Below are positions 40,127 to 49,837 of a stretch of 64,000 nucleotides of DNA, piece by piece. The DNA is from Pseudoalteromonas gelatinilytica. GTDB lineage: Bacteria; Pseudomonadota; Gammaproteobacteria; Enterobacterales; Alteromonadaceae. Position numbers and translations under genes: made by a program. The stretch lies in NCBI RefSeq assembly GCF_001641615.1, contig NZ_LRRU01000020.1:80475-144474 (forward strand). Reading direction: 5' to 3'. How positions within the stretch are numbered: the first letter of the stretch is position 1; the number at the start of each line of letters is the position of its first letter. The notes under the pieces were generated by a model, which searched no databases, had not been told where the DNA came from, and was given only the letters and a program-made list of their open reading frames with translations.

Positions 40127-41494
40127 ATGCTTGCCTTAAAAGAAAGGCCACCTTTGTCGTGGCCAGAGTACGCTATTGCCTCGCCAAAGGACTTTTACGA
40201 TTTAATAGATTTTCATTCACCAAAATATGTAAGAGCGCTTTTTAGTAACAATCACGAATCAGGTTGTAAGATTTTTTTACTGGGAAATCGTAGATCGAAA
40301 AGCGTCACAGATTTAAAAACATTCAAGCGAAAAACAACCCGGTATGTTCAGGGTGTATTGAATTGTAAAAGTGAAGCAGTAAATATTTACTATAGTCCAA
40401 ATGAGTTTTATGAATGGCCTAGAGTATCAAATTTAGCCCTTTTAAGAGCTAATTGGATAGATATAGATATCAAAAAGGTTATCTATGGGAAAAAAGTTAG
40501 AGAGGTTGAGAAAGTCTTAATTGGTGAGGTCATGCAAATTTTCAAAAGAGAGAAAATACCGCCGTTTACAGGTTACGTTTTCTCTGGTTCTGGAGGGCTA
40601 CATTTATACTGGGTTTACGAACCAGTAGATGCCTCTCTAACGAATAAGGAGCTGTGGAAGAGCATAGCCCAAATTTATATTGATAGTTTAAAAGGTATAA
40701 GTTCCCAATGGAAAGTTGATTCTACAGCATCAAAAAGACTTAATGGAAACCTTCGGATACCAGGCTCTGTTCATGGAACGACAGGTTTGCAAGCAAGGTT
40801 TTTAGCTGGTGGCCCCAAATACGAATTCGAAGAGTTAATAAATTATCTAAACTTGGGGTCACTAAGAGATAAATTAAAAATAAAAGAAGAAACGACAGTT
40901 GTTAGGCTGCCATATAAACCCACAAGCAGCAAACCTCGTCAAAAAATTCAAAGGCGATATGGTCACAACATCAAGGATTGGTGGTTTAAGTGTATTAACA
41001 CAGTTCAAATTCATTTTAGAAAGTTAGGTAAAGTACCTAAAGGCAAACGAGATAAAACTGCTTTCATTCTATTTGTTGCTTTTCAGCACTTGAATAAAGA
41101 GACAGCTTTTGAAAAGCTGATAAAAATTAATGATGAGCTGATTGGCTTCTCACTCGAAGAGTTAGAAGGTTTAACAAAAACCGCCAAAATAACAATTTAT
41201 AACTATAGAAAAGAAACTTTAGCTGAGTACTTAGAAGAGTTGCTTGGTTACTGTCCAGAGTATTTATGTACGAAACCTAAAATTAAGCTATCAAAAGATG
41301 AAATAAGACAAAGGCAAAGTGAAGCTGCTAAATGTACGGCTGATAAAAAACGAAATAACTCTCATGAGATTGTAGCGAAAGCCATTAAACAGCTAACAAA
41401 AGAAACAGGCAAAAAGCCTACTCAGAGGCAAGTTGCGGAAAGGGTAGGGTTAGGGTTACGAACTGTAAAGAGGTATTGGCTTTGCCAAGGGTGA
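40127..41494 (+). CDS. AEP-type primase / replication protein of island A
   Basis: 455 residues. The primase-polymerase core is visible: NWIDIDIKK (Asp-x-Asp metal pair, about residue 112), VFSGSGGLHLYWVYEP (Ser-Gly-x-Gly-x-His), and DSTASKRLNGNLRIPGSVHGTTG (Arg-x-Pro-Gly). The C-terminal part ends in a helix-turn-helix (KKPTQRQVAERVGLGLRTVKRYW). It probably starts replication of the excised island. No helicase domain is present. Confidence 0.8.
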   Translation: MLALKERPPLSWPEYAIASPKDFYDLIDFHSPKYVRALFSNNHESGCKIFLLGNRRSKSVTDLKTFKRKTTRYVQGVLNCKSEAVNIYYSPNEFYEWPRVSNLALLRANWIDIDIKKVIYGKKVREVEKVLIGEVMQIFKREKIPPFTGYVFSGSGGLHLYWVYEPVDASLTNKELWKSIAQIYIDSLKGISSQWKVDSTASKRLNGNLRIPGSVHGTTGLQARFLAGGPKYEFEELINYLNLGSLRDKLKIKEETTVVRLPYKPTSSKPRQKIQRRYGHNIKDWWFKCINTVQIHFRKLGKVPKGKRDKTAFILFVAFQHLNKETAFEKLIKINDELIGFSLEELEGLTKTAKITIYNYRKETLAEYLEELLGYCPEYLCTKPKIKLSKDEIRQRQSEAAKCTADKKRNNSHEIVAKAIKQLTKETGKKPTQRQVAERVGLGLRTVKRYWLCQG

Positions 41495-41874
41495 ATATCA
41501 GCATTTCCAATTCAACGAAAAATGTAATTTATTTAAGGAAGTTTTAACTCGGTTTGCCAGAAGAGATTAATAGAATTTAATCAAACTTGAAGTGGCGAAA
41601 TTTCATGAGCCGAACTTGATGCGTAACTCATTTTGCCCCAAAAACGTGCTTATGCGAATGCCTCAAAAAAGCGAACAACGGACATTAGGAAATTATTTTT
41701 CAGCAATGATTTTATGTCCAGTTGCTATGAATTTCTCCTATATTCAGGAAAACGACCTATTTGGTCGTTTTTATCCTTTTCATAATTTCTATAATGATTA
41801 AAAGTATATCTGTAGCAACAAGTTAGTAAGTACCATAGATCTGGTATAATGATCAAAATAACTCGTGGCTCGGT
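41495..41874. other. Non-coding region after the primase
   Basis: Contains a perfect AAAACGACC-TATTT-GGTCGTTTT hairpin (41749-41772), a likely terminator. A 69-codon frame at 41592-41801 runs through that hairpin and has no ribosome site; I do not accept it as a gene. Confidence 0.55.
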
Positions 41875-41910
41875 AGAAAAACGATCCACTGGGTCGGTAT
41901 TAAATTGTTA
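41875..41910 (+). repeat. Cassette-junction element, copy 3
   Basis: 36-nt AGAAA-to-GTTA stretch like 27544-27579 and 30300-30335, ending in the core GTTAGCA at the left boundary of the cassette gene. Confidence 0.5.
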
Positions 41911-41928
41911 GCATTCAGGAAAGGGACT

Positions 41929-42870
41929 GTGGAAGAATTCAAGAAAGAAAAACAACGGTTGTATAAAATCGAGTCAGAAATAGAAAAGTTAAAATTTAAC
42001 TGTTTATTTGAAGGGTGCACCGGTGAAGCACAAAAATCTCATTCACAACAAAAACAGGGTTCTCTATTAGCTATTTCTAATAAAAATAAAGAGGTTTATG
42101 CCTTAGATTCAAATATAGCTAGGTCATATGACGTAAAAACAGGGAATCTCTCAGTTCAGTTTAGGAAAAAAAGAATCGCCAGCGCATCTACTTTCCCGGG
42201 CTTTTGTGTTAAACATGAAGCGATTTTTTCTGTTTTCGAAAAAAATGGTTTAGAGCCCTTTAATGATGAACACGCGTGTTATTTATCATATCGAACAATT
42301 GGTTACGAATTGGCTAGACAGAGAGAGTCTAAAATTAGGCATGAAAAGTTGCAGTTTGGTAAACTCCGCCATGATTACCTTGCTTATAGTATAGAAAAGG
42401 AGCTAACTCCTTTAATGAAGAGTTTAATGTCTGTAATAGAAAAACAGAGTTATGATGAAATAGAGACGATATGGCATGTGGTTCCTCGAAATCTGGGAGT
42501 ATCTTGTTCTAGTTGTATCTCGTTATATGATGGGATTGCTGAAGATTTCTATATGCAATCAAATAATGGCGAGTTACCCACATTTACCTTTGATGTTATA
42601 CCGTCAAAATTAGAAACCATTATCGTAATAACATGGCTAAAGAAGTTTGATTATTATTCTAAATGGTTGAAGGATGCGAAAGATAACCTTTCTGACTTTG
42701 AAAGACTGATAAATAGATTTATTTTCTTTGACTCAGAAGATATTTGTATTGATCCAGCCTTATTCAAAGGAAGCAAAAAAATTCAAGATGTAGTCGAGCA
42801 GGTTTCTCATGTGATTGATCGAAGACTTATACATGAAATGAAAGTTCCGATACTGATCAAGGTGCAGTAG
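41929..42870 (+). CDS. Cassette-borne hypothetical protein with zinc-ligand motifs
   Basis: 313 residues from GTG at 41929 (AAAGGG close upstream); TTG at 41905 is an alternative but lies on the cassette core. The N-terminal third has CLFEGCTGEAQKSHSQQKQGSLLAI and later FPGFCVKHE, i.e. C-x4-C ... H and C-x2-H, a likely zinc-binding module seen in uncharacterised proteins with SH-rich motifs. The C-terminal half is helical. Function unknown. It is followed 4 bp later by an integron attC, so the gene is cassette cargo inside a tRNA island. Confidence 0.65.
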   Translation: MEEFKKEKQRLYKIESEIEKLKFNCLFEGCTGEAQKSHSQQKQGSLLAISNKNKEVYALDSNIARSYDVKTGNLSVQFRKKRIASASTFPGFCVKHEAIFSVFEKNGLEPFNDEHACYLSYRTIGYELARQRESKIRHEKLQFGKLRHDYLAYSIEKELTPLMKSLMSVIEKQSYDEIETIWHVVPRNLGVSCSSCISLYDGIAEDFYMQSNNGELPTFTFDVIPSKLETIIVITWLKKFDYYSKWLKDAKDNLSDFERLINRFIFFDSEDICIDPALFKGSKKIQDVVEQVSHVIDRRLIHEMKVPILIKVQ

Positions 42871-42874
42871 ATTG

Positions 42875-42997
42875 CTAACAAACTGTTTAAGAGTGATTCG
42901 CCACGCGTGGCATTTTTACTAAGCATTGCGTTTGGTATTTAAAGTGGTATGCGTTGGCTTCGGTCTTGCGTTGCTCACACCTTAACAGGGCGTTACC
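42875..42997 (+). repeat. Vibrio-type integron attC site
   Basis: About 122 bp. CTAACAAACTG at the left, GATTCGCCACGCGTGGCATTT and GCGTTGGCTTC inside, CACACCTTAACAGGGCGTTA at the right. This is the sequence style of the abundant attC repeats of Vibrio chromosomal integrons and much longer and better kept than the sites at 27.9-31.4 kb. Confidence 0.75.
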
Positions 42998-43313
42998 ATA
43001 GTCTGCTTCTGGCACACAGCTTTCCTTCACCTCTAACTCATTTATATCCAAAAATGTGTTAGAGCCGTTGTCTGCACCTCGTTTAAACCTACCTGTTAGC
43101 AGAAACCCTAACCTAACAGCTAAAAGCATAAGGTCATATTTGAGCTGCCACGATTCATTACCCGACTATTACAAATTTTTTATCTGAAAAGCTTTTATGA
43201 AATTCTATAGTGAGGAAGGTTAACAAAGGTGCCATTAGCTGTCTTCCTATATATCCCCCCCAATCTACACTTAATCTAACCTAAAAATGAGAAAATAAAT
43301 TTAGTTAAGTATG

Positions 43314-43365
43314 GTGCGATAAATGTGCGATATAAATAAAAGAATACAGAGTAAAGGTGCGATAA
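43314..43365 (+). repeat. Candidate integrase arm sites, island A right
   Basis: GTGCGATAA at 43314-43322, GTGCGATAT at 43325-43333 (11-bp step) and GTGCGATAA at 43357-43365, in the same direction as the pair at 32241. Confidence 0.55.
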
Positions 43366-43410
43366 AGTAAATAGATAAGTTAAGTAACTTATTGAGTAGG
43401 GTGAAGAAAA

Positions 43411-43462
43411 ATGGTCGGCATAGCAGGATTTGAACCTGCGACCCCTGACACCCCATGACAGT
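43411..43462 (-). repeat. att core, middle copy
   Basis: The 46-bp tRNA-Pro 3' sequence, with six further bases (GACAGT) shared with the intact tRNA at 51346-51397 but not with the left copy. It is the junction of islands A and B. Confidence 0.92.
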
Positions 43463-43563
43463 TTTAATGGTTGTTTTGATTAATGTTTTTATATTAAGTT
43501 TTTGTTTTTATATAATTTGTTGTTTCTTGTGGTATCTGTTAATTTCTGAAAATTAGGTTATAC

Positions 43564-43582
43564 TGGCTACAGATTGGCTACA
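43564..43582 (+). repeat. Candidate integrase arm sites, island B left
   Basis: TGGCTACA at 43564-43571 and 43575-43582, an 11-bp step, 102 bp inside the att core. Confidence 0.55.
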
Positions 43583-43596
43583 CGCTCGGTTTTAAC

Positions 43597-44991
43597 ATGG
43601 CAGATTTAACCTCTATTACACAAGCTAAATTAACAGCATTTAAAAAAGAAGCGACACCACGACAGCAGTTAGGGTGCGATAAAATTTCTGGCTTCTTTTA
43701 TTTAAAACTTGCCCAAGGCGGAGCTTGGCGTTTGCGTTATACTGATCTATTGGGTAAGCGCAGAACCGCGACTATTGCCGATACCAATATTAAACCAAAC
43801 CAAGCAGCAGCAGAGGCAATTTCATGGAAAGCCAAACTAAGAGAGGGGATTGATCCACTTTCTTACAAAGAAGAACTAGCCCAAATACAACGAGAAGAAG
43901 AACAACAAAAAGCCGCCAATGTATATTTAAAGGTAGGTGAGTTTTTCGAATCCATTTACACCCCCCACAAAATAGATAATTACAGATATGGCGCGGGTAC
44001 GTTAAAAGGCATAAAGCATAACTTCTCGCATCTATTTGATCGCGATATGGACAAGATTAATAGCGCTGATATTTTACACTGGTACAACAAGCGCAGAAGT
44101 AAAGGCATTATGCGTTCAACGCTCATAAGAGATTTTGGCGCATTTAAAGCCATGCTTAATTATGCTGCCCAGCCATTAAGAGGGGTGAGTGAGCCAATTC
44201 TAAAAGTTAATCCTATTAAAAACTTTACGCTGCCAGCGCTCACAATTAAAGAGCAAGACGATCTAGAAGAACACAACGAAAAGCTAAGCCACCAGCGCGA
44301 TATATTCAGCGATAAGGTTAAACAACAAATAAGTGAGGGCTTAGCGCTTTACGCAGATAGCTTAAAAATGAAAAGGCGCTCAAGCATAGCCCACGGTAAA
44401 AGCCACTTAATAAATTTAGATAACCACACTTATCCGCACTGGTTTATTCCCTTTTGCCATATTGCGCGTTTAACGGGTATGCGCCCAGCCGACATTTATA
44501 ATTTGAAATGGGAAAACTTACTATTTAACCAATTTAATAATCAAACCACACTTATCTTTACACCTAGTAAAACTAAAAAAGCAGAAAATAGCCGAAAGGT
44601 TAAATTCCCTGTAACGGGTGAATTAAAGTTCGTGTTTGACAACTGGGCAGCACAACAAGAACAGGCTAAAAGCGGTTTAATATTTAAATCAGAACGCACT
44701 GGTAAAAGTTTAGAGCGTAAAGCTCACTTGCGACACTGGAAACAAATTAAAGCGCTTGCTGGTATTACCGAAAACTTAGACTTTTACTCATTTAGGCATA
44801 ACTTTATATCATCGCTGGTGGCGCGTGGTGTGCCTGTACTTACAATCGCAGGTTTAGTAGGTCATAAAGATGGTTCAATGATTGCTGCTAACTATTTGAG
44901 ACATGATGAGTCATATCTTGATTTAGTTTTAAAGTTTATGGATTTAGATAATAAAGAAGAAACTATGGGAATAAGTAATGTTCAAAATTGA
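43597..44991 (+). CDS. Tyrosine integrase of island B
   Basis: 464 residues. N-terminal DUF4102-like domain (FFYLKLAQGGAWRLRYTDLLGKRR), core-binding domain (VGEFFESIYTPHKI), catalytic domain with Arg in TGMRPADIYNLKW, Lys in TPSKTKKAENSRKVKFP, YSFRHNF (Tyr in place of the first His of HxxR, a common variant), LVGHKDGS, and Tyr in ANYLRHD. Only distantly like the island A integrase. It lies 140 bp from the middle att copy. Confidence 0.92.
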   Translation: MADLTSITQAKLTAFKKEATPRQQLGCDKISGFFYLKLAQGGAWRLRYTDLLGKRRTATIADTNIKPNQAAAEAISWKAKLREGIDPLSYKEELAQIQREEEQQKAANVYLKVGEFFESIYTPHKIDNYRYGAGTLKGIKHNFSHLFDRDMDKINSADILHWYNKRRSKGIMRSTLIRDFGAFKAMLNYAAQPLRGVSEPILKVNPIKNFTLPALTIKEQDDLEEHNEKLSHQRDIFSDKVKQQISEGLALYADSLKMKRRSSIAHGKSHLINLDNHTYPHWFIPFCHIARLTGMRPADIYNLKWENLLFNQFNNQTTLIFTPSKTKKAENSRKVKFPVTGELKFVFDNWAAQQEQAKSGLIFKSERTGKSLERKAHLRHWKQIKALAGITENLDFYSFRHNFISSLVARGVPVLTIAGLVGHKDGSMIAANYLRHDESYLDLVLKFMDLDNKEETMGISNVQN

Positions 44992-45805
44992 CAGAATGAT
45001 GCTTTCTAACTCGGTAGATAAATTTGACCAACTAATAGGTTTACCTTCAGTGGATCATGTAATTCCTGAAATAGATAAAGCAACTTTGATAGCCGCTGAG
45101 TATATTTCGATTATCTCTTACCCTGAATTGGAACAAATCAAAGATAGAAAAGATTTCTATGATGCTATTTTGCAAGCCATACTAAGGGAGAAAAAGCTAA
45201 ATTATTTAATTAATTTACATTTTGAAAACCCAAAAAAATGGCCAAGGATCGATAGTTGCCTTAACAAAGGTAAAAAAAGGTTTGTGAGGGCTCTATTTTT
45301 TTGGCAAGCATATACTCACTTTATTGGAAATGAAAAGTCAAATAAAGAAATAACATATAGTTGGAATAATTACTTGGTCAGGTCATTAGCTTTTTATCAA
45401 AATTATGATGACGGTTATGCTTTCGATAATTTTAGTAATAATTTTAATGAGATTTATAAGGAGAAGCTAAACAGTCCTTCTTTCGCTCAGGAGGACTTAA
45501 AATATTTGTTGAGGCCATTGAGAAAAGACTGGCAAAAGTATAAAAAATCTCTTCATTTGTGCTATGGAATTATTAAAGTATTTGAAGAAATGGGAGTTTA
45601 CACAATACCAGTTATTAATGAATTAACTGGTAATCCAAGTTGGGTAAGCCAAGCCGTCAAGCGAAGCCAATATAAGCTAGCTAAATACTTAAACTCTGAA
45701 ATCGAGCAAAGAAAAAAAACAAAAATAGAATTATCCCCAACTAAAATGCCTTTTATTGATCTAGTTGATGATCCAATATTCATTCAAAAGGGTGAAATTG
45801 TGTAG
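44978..45805 (+). CDS. Hypothetical protein coupled to the integrase
   Basis: 275 residues, soluble, basic and rich in Lys, Asn and Tyr; starts 14 bp inside the integrase gene. Helical segments (YDAILQAILREKKLNYLINLHF, LKYLLRPLRKDWQKYKKSLHLCYGIIKVF). No family or catalytic motif recognised. The strong overlap suggests co-expression with int; whether it helps integration or is cargo is open. Confidence 0.62.
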   Translation: MFKIDRMMLSNSVDKFDQLIGLPSVDHVIPEIDKATLIAAEYISIISYPELEQIKDRKDFYDAILQAILREKKLNYLINLHFENPKKWPRIDSCLNKGKKRFVRALFFWQAYTHFIGNEKSNKEITYSWNNYLVRSLAFYQNYDDGYAFDNFSNNFNEIYKEKLNSPSFAQEDLKYLLRPLRKDWQKYKKSLHLCYGIIKVFEEMGVYTIPVINELTGNPSWVSQAVKRSQYKLAKYLNSEIEQRKKTKIELSPTKMPFIDLVDDPIFIQKGEIV

Positions 45806-45880
45806 GTACACTTTTGATCCCCCTGCTTTCAAATAATGCTTAATACAATGAAGCCTCGATTAACTACTTGAGGTTTCACT

Positions 45881-46072
45881 ATGAAACAAACATTCCCAGA
45901 AGAACATCTTCGCTTAGCTGATGCTGCAAAGTACCTTGGTATCAGTAAAGTAACACTCTACCGCCTCGGTGAGAGCAAAGAAAAATTTCCTAAAAAAATA
46001 CATATAACCAGCCGCTGCTGTGTCTATAGAAAATCCGACCTTGATGCTTGGTTAGCAAGTAAGGAGGTTTGA
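45881..46072 (+). CDS. AlpA-family regulator
   Basis: 63 residues: LRLADAAKYLGISKVTLYRLGESKEKFPKKIHITSRCCVYRKSDLDAWLAS is a complete AlpA domain (HTH plus wing). AlpA activates integrase and excision in P4-like islands and is a hallmark of Gram-negative phage-inducible islands. Overlaps nothing; the next gene follows by a 2-base gap with a perfect AGGAGG inside this gene's end. Confidence 0.9.
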   Translation: MKQTFPEEHLRLADAAKYLGISKVTLYRLGESKEKFPKKIHITSRCCVYRKSDLDAWLASKEV

Positions 46073-46074
46073 TT

Positions 46075-46512
46075 ATGACAAACGATAACCTTTCAGTTAA
46101 GCATGCTATTCAATTAAAGCCTTGCTGTATAAATATCGCAAACTGTTTAGAACTTGGCTTATCTACCCCTAAAAAGTACGAAAAGCAAATTAACTATGTT
46201 TTACGACTACTGCTTACAGGGTATTCAATTAACACGCGAATGGCACGTTACATAGGCATTTATAACTTACACAGTATTTTAAGCAAACTTAAAAAGCGGG
46301 GTGTGCCATTTACTATAGACCATGTAAAAGCGTATTGCCCACTCGTTCAAGAGGTGATAAGTAATCCCGTTGATAAGGCTTATATGAGTTTTGAACAAGT
46401 TAGTTTATATAAAGAAAAAGCCAATACAGCGCAAACTGTATTGGCTTCTAATTCAAATACTGGTGGGGATAGTTTGGCGACTAACCACCAGCCAAAAAAG
46501 GGGGCAAAATAA
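46075..46512 (+). CDS. Hypothetical winged-helix-like protein
   Basis: 145 residues from the ATG at 46075 (AGGAGG 7 bases upstream). The middle (RLLLTGYSINTRMARYIGIYNLHSILSKLKKRGVPFTIDHV) resembles a winged-helix with recognition helix and wing, a frequent small protein of satellites. The C-terminal 40 residues are Ser/Asn/Thr-rich and probably disordered. Role unknown; may be a replication or transcription regulator. Confidence 0.62.
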   Translation: MTNDNLSVKHAIQLKPCCINIANCLELGLSTPKKYEKQINYVLRLLLTGYSINTRMARYIGIYNLHSILSKLKKRGVPFTIDHVKAYCPLVQEVISNPVDKAYMSFEQVSLYKEKANTAQTVLASNSNTGGDSLATNHQPKKGAK

Positions 46513-46673
46513 TGAACCCTTTTGTAAGATGCAAAAAAATGATGCTTGCGATTGATAAGCTACTTAATTCAGAAGTGAGTGTAAAGCTTAATGATATTTT
46601 ATCTGCAATATTATGCATAATTTTTCAATTAGTAGCTTTAATTATCACCTTGATTAATTCGGGGGCTTTATGA
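46512..46673 (+). CDS. 53-residue single-span membrane peptide
   Basis: MNPFVRCKKMMLAIDKLLNS then a hydrophobic stretch ILSAILCIIFQLVALIITLI. The ATG overlaps the stop of the previous gene by one base (TAATG), which argues for coupled translation. Too short to classify. Function unknown. Confidence 0.5.
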   Translation: MNPFVRCKKMMLAIDKLLNSEVSVKLNDILSAILCIIFQLVALIITLINSGAL

Positions 46674-46820
46674 TTACGCAAAAAAAAGCCCTCACTAAAG
46701 GGCTAGTTATAGAGGCATGTTTCGCTCTCTATTATATCAATAAATTTAAAACTTTGCTGAGTATGAGCGCTAGTACGAACACGCCACTTACAAATGTTAT
46801 TTTTAATAGAGGGCTTAAAC

Positions 46821-47846
46821 ATGCTTAATTTTTTACACGGTAAAAGCCACAATGTAACCGCTGATTTTACGTATATAAATTGGCATGAGCTTAAGCTAAA
46901 AATTGAAAACCCGATAAACTTGGGCGCGTTAACAGTAAAAGAAGCAAAGGCTAAAAGTCCCGTTATAGCTGCCACCGATGCGCCCAACAAAACCAAAGAG
47001 ACCATATTACAGCATGATAACTTTACGCTAATACGGTTAGATTTAGACGATACAAAACTAGATTTAGAATCCATAGCCGACACCCTCGAAGGTATGGCTA
47101 TACACTCTTACATAATCCATTCAACAGCAAGCCACCAGCAAGGCGATAAAGGCAACCGCTATAGGATTTACATACAACTAGCCGCTTCTATTACTTATGA
47201 GGTTTGGGCGCTGGTGGAGAGTTATTTAAGCTATATATTTATGGCTGATGATTGTGCCAAACGTCCACAGCAAATTATGTATTTACCTGTTAGGTTAAAA
47301 GGAGATACCTACGAGTATAAAATAGGTGAGGGCAGTGCGTTTGATGTGTGTTCTTCTCAACTATTACAAGAAGCACGTGCATTTTTAGTAGAGCAACAGC
47401 AGCAAATAGAACAGGCTAGTCAAATACCTATAAAGCTACCGTATAAAACAGAGCTGTTAGGTAAACAGGTATCTATTATAGATGCTGTTAACAGTGCGTA
47501 TTCTTGGCATGAACTGCTTTTGAGTTATGGCTATAAAGCACAAGGTAAAGCGTATTTACCGCCAGAATCCACCAGCAAGCAAGCGGGCGCTCATATATTA
47601 ACAAGCCATACCGATGGTAAGGAGCGATATTATTCACATCACGAAAGCGACCCCTGCGCCACAGGTTTGTGCATAGATAAATTTGATTTTATGGTCATGC
47701 GCTCTTATCAGGGGGACTATAAACGCGCCTTAAAACAAATTGCTGAAACGTACTTTCCTGATTTGCATAAGCACAACTTAAAAGAGTACAAAATACATAA
47801 GCAAAACCAGCGAAGCCAAACGCTATTTATGGGGGCTAAGCTATGA
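46821..47846 (+). CDS. Primase-like replication protein of island B
   Basis: 341 residues from the ATG at 46821 (GAGGG upstream); an ORF start nine codons earlier lacks a site. AEP-like features: LIRLDLDDTKLDLESIADTL (Asp-rich metal motif), YIIHSTASHQQGDKGNRYRIYIQL (His-Ser-Thr ... Arg). The C-terminal half has HTDGKERYYSHHESDPCATG, as in phage primase-like proteins that precede VapE helicases. Stop overlaps the VapE start by 4 bp (ATGA). Confidence 0.75.
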   Translation: MLNFLHGKSHNVTADFTYINWHELKLKIENPINLGALTVKEAKAKSPVIAATDAPNKTKETILQHDNFTLIRLDLDDTKLDLESIADTLEGMAIHSYIIHSTASHQQGDKGNRYRIYIQLAASITYEVWALVESYLSYIFMADDCAKRPQQIMYLPVRLKGDTYEYKIGEGSAFDVCSSQLLQEARAFLVEQQQQIEQASQIPIKLPYKTELLGKQVSIIDAVNSAYSWHELLLSYGYKAQGKAYLPPESTSKQAGAHILTSHTDGKERYYSHHESDPCATGLCIDKFDFMVMRSYQGDYKRALKQIAETYFPDLHKHNLKEYKIHKQNQRSQTLFMGAKL

Positions 47847-49171
47847 GTATAAACGTACCAGCACCACACAAAAATTACGAAATAGAGCTGCCTCAAAATA
47901 CGGTTTTAGATAGACCACGCTTTACTGATTTAAAGGAGGACAGCAAAGGTAACGTAAGGGTATTAAACACGAACCAAAATTTAGCTGACTTAGGTAACTT
48001 TTGCGGTTTAGGGTTTAGGCTCAATATGATGACGTTTAATAATGAAGTTTGTGATATGTTTGGCGACTTAATTGCTGATTCTTTCGACAGTATTAATAGT
48101 AAGCTTATTTCTGCTGCAAATATTTATGGTTTACCTGAAAAGGCAATAGGTACACATTTAGTCGCGTTATGTGAGGAAACAAAATACCACCCAGTAAAGT
48201 TATACCTTGATGGTGAAAAATGGGATGGTAAAGAGCGCGTGAGTGCCGTTATTAGCTGTTTAAATGCTAAACATGAAGCACTAGCCGATACTATATTAAA
48301 GCACTGGCTGGTGGGCTGTGTGGCTTCTCTTTATGAGGATAATTTTAATAGTAAGCTTGTGCCTGTATTACAGGGTAATCAATCTTTTAGAAAAACCGCG
48401 TTTGTTTCTCGGTTTGCTGAAATAATCCCACATGCTTTTTTAGAAGGGGCAGCATTAAACCCCGATGATAAGGACAGTGTTTTATCGTGTATTCGTTCGT
48501 TTATCGTTGAGCTAGGCGAACTTGAACGCACCAGTAAAAACTCACAAGGTAGTTTAAAAGCGTTTATTACTAATAAGGTTGATACTGTACGCCCGCCTTA
48601 TGCAAGGCTAGACATTAAAAAGCCACGGCAAACACATTTTATTGCCACGGTTAACGGTAGCGAGTTTTTAAAAGATGAAACAGGCTCAAGCCGCTTTGCT
48701 GTTATTGAAATGGAACAAGCCGCTAACATGGATAAGCTAAACAAGTTACTAGGGTGGCACTATGACGGTACAGGATCGCTTAAACGTGTAGATGAGTCGC
48801 AATTAATTCAATTTTGGCTTGAGGTTCAACAACTATATTTAGATGGTTATGGCTGGATGCTTAAAGATGAAGATTTACAGCAAATAGCCAAGGTTAACGA
48901 CAGCTATCAAGATAAAGGCTTTGCATATAGTTACCTATACGATAATTACATAGCGCCAGCCAGCAAGATAGATTCTATTAATGAAATAGACAGGCCACAG
49001 TGCATAAATGGGTGGTTCTCTGCTGGTGAGTTAATTTATGAAGATAAAAAGTTAAACTCATATACAAGCGGTGTTGTTGGTAAAGCATTAAAGCAGTTGA
49101 GCCGCGAGGGGCATTTACAAGCCAAAAAAGCAGGGGGGAATCAAACGCGATATAAATTAAGTAGTTTATAG
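47843..49171 (+). CDS. VapE-family P-loop helicase/ATPase
   Basis: 442 residues. VapE domain: HWLVGCVASLYE, Walker A VLQGNQSFRKTAF (G-x4-x-K-T), Walker B-like FIVELGELE, VDTVRPPYARLDIKKPRQTHFIATVN (sensor and Arg finger region), ETGSSRFAVIEM. With the coupled primase it forms the replication module of the satellite. The C-terminal tail looks like a winged helix (VVGKALKQLSREGHLQAKK). Confidence 0.88.
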   Translation: MSINVPAPHKNYEIELPQNTVLDRPRFTDLKEDSKGNVRVLNTNQNLADLGNFCGLGFRLNMMTFNNEVCDMFGDLIADSFDSINSKLISAANIYGLPEKAIGTHLVALCEETKYHPVKLYLDGEKWDGKERVSAVISCLNAKHEALADTILKHWLVGCVASLYEDNFNSKLVPVLQGNQSFRKTAFVSRFAEIIPHAFLEGAALNPDDKDSVLSCIRSFIVELGELERTSKNSQGSLKAFITNKVDTVRPPYARLDIKKPRQTHFIATVNGSEFLKDETGSSRFAVIEMEQAANMDKLNKLLGWHYDGTGSLKRVDESQLIQFWLEVQQLYLDGYGWMLKDEDLQQIAKVNDSYQDKGFAYSYLYDNYIAPASKIDSINEIDRPQCINGWFSAGELIYEDKKLNSYTSGVVGKALKQLSREGHLQAKKAGGNQTRYKLSSL

Positions 49172-49801
<630 letters not shown>

Positions 49802-49837
49802 TCTTGCTTAAAAACTGTATAGTTTATTAATAACAAT

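Larger units (their letters stand above)
32041..43456 (+). mobile_element. Integrative island A in tRNA-Pro
   Basis: Bounded by two copies of the 46-bp tRNA-Pro 3' end (32041-32086 and 43411-43456). Contents in order: P4-type integrase, retron, toxin-antitoxin-chaperone operon, second tyrosine recombinase, small genes, HTH protein, AEP primase, integron cassette. Visibly more AT-rich than the core genes around it. No virion or conjugation genes. Direct 9-bp repeats in 11-bp steps lie near both ends. Confidence 0.8.

Noticed and set aside
41592..41801. 69-codon plus-strand frame after the primase
   Set aside because: No ribosome site, low-complexity translation, and it covers an intrinsic terminator-like hairpin.
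42887..43129. 80-codon minus-strand frame across the attC site
   Set aside because: It runs through the attC palindrome, whose sequence is explained by recombination function, and has no ribosome site.
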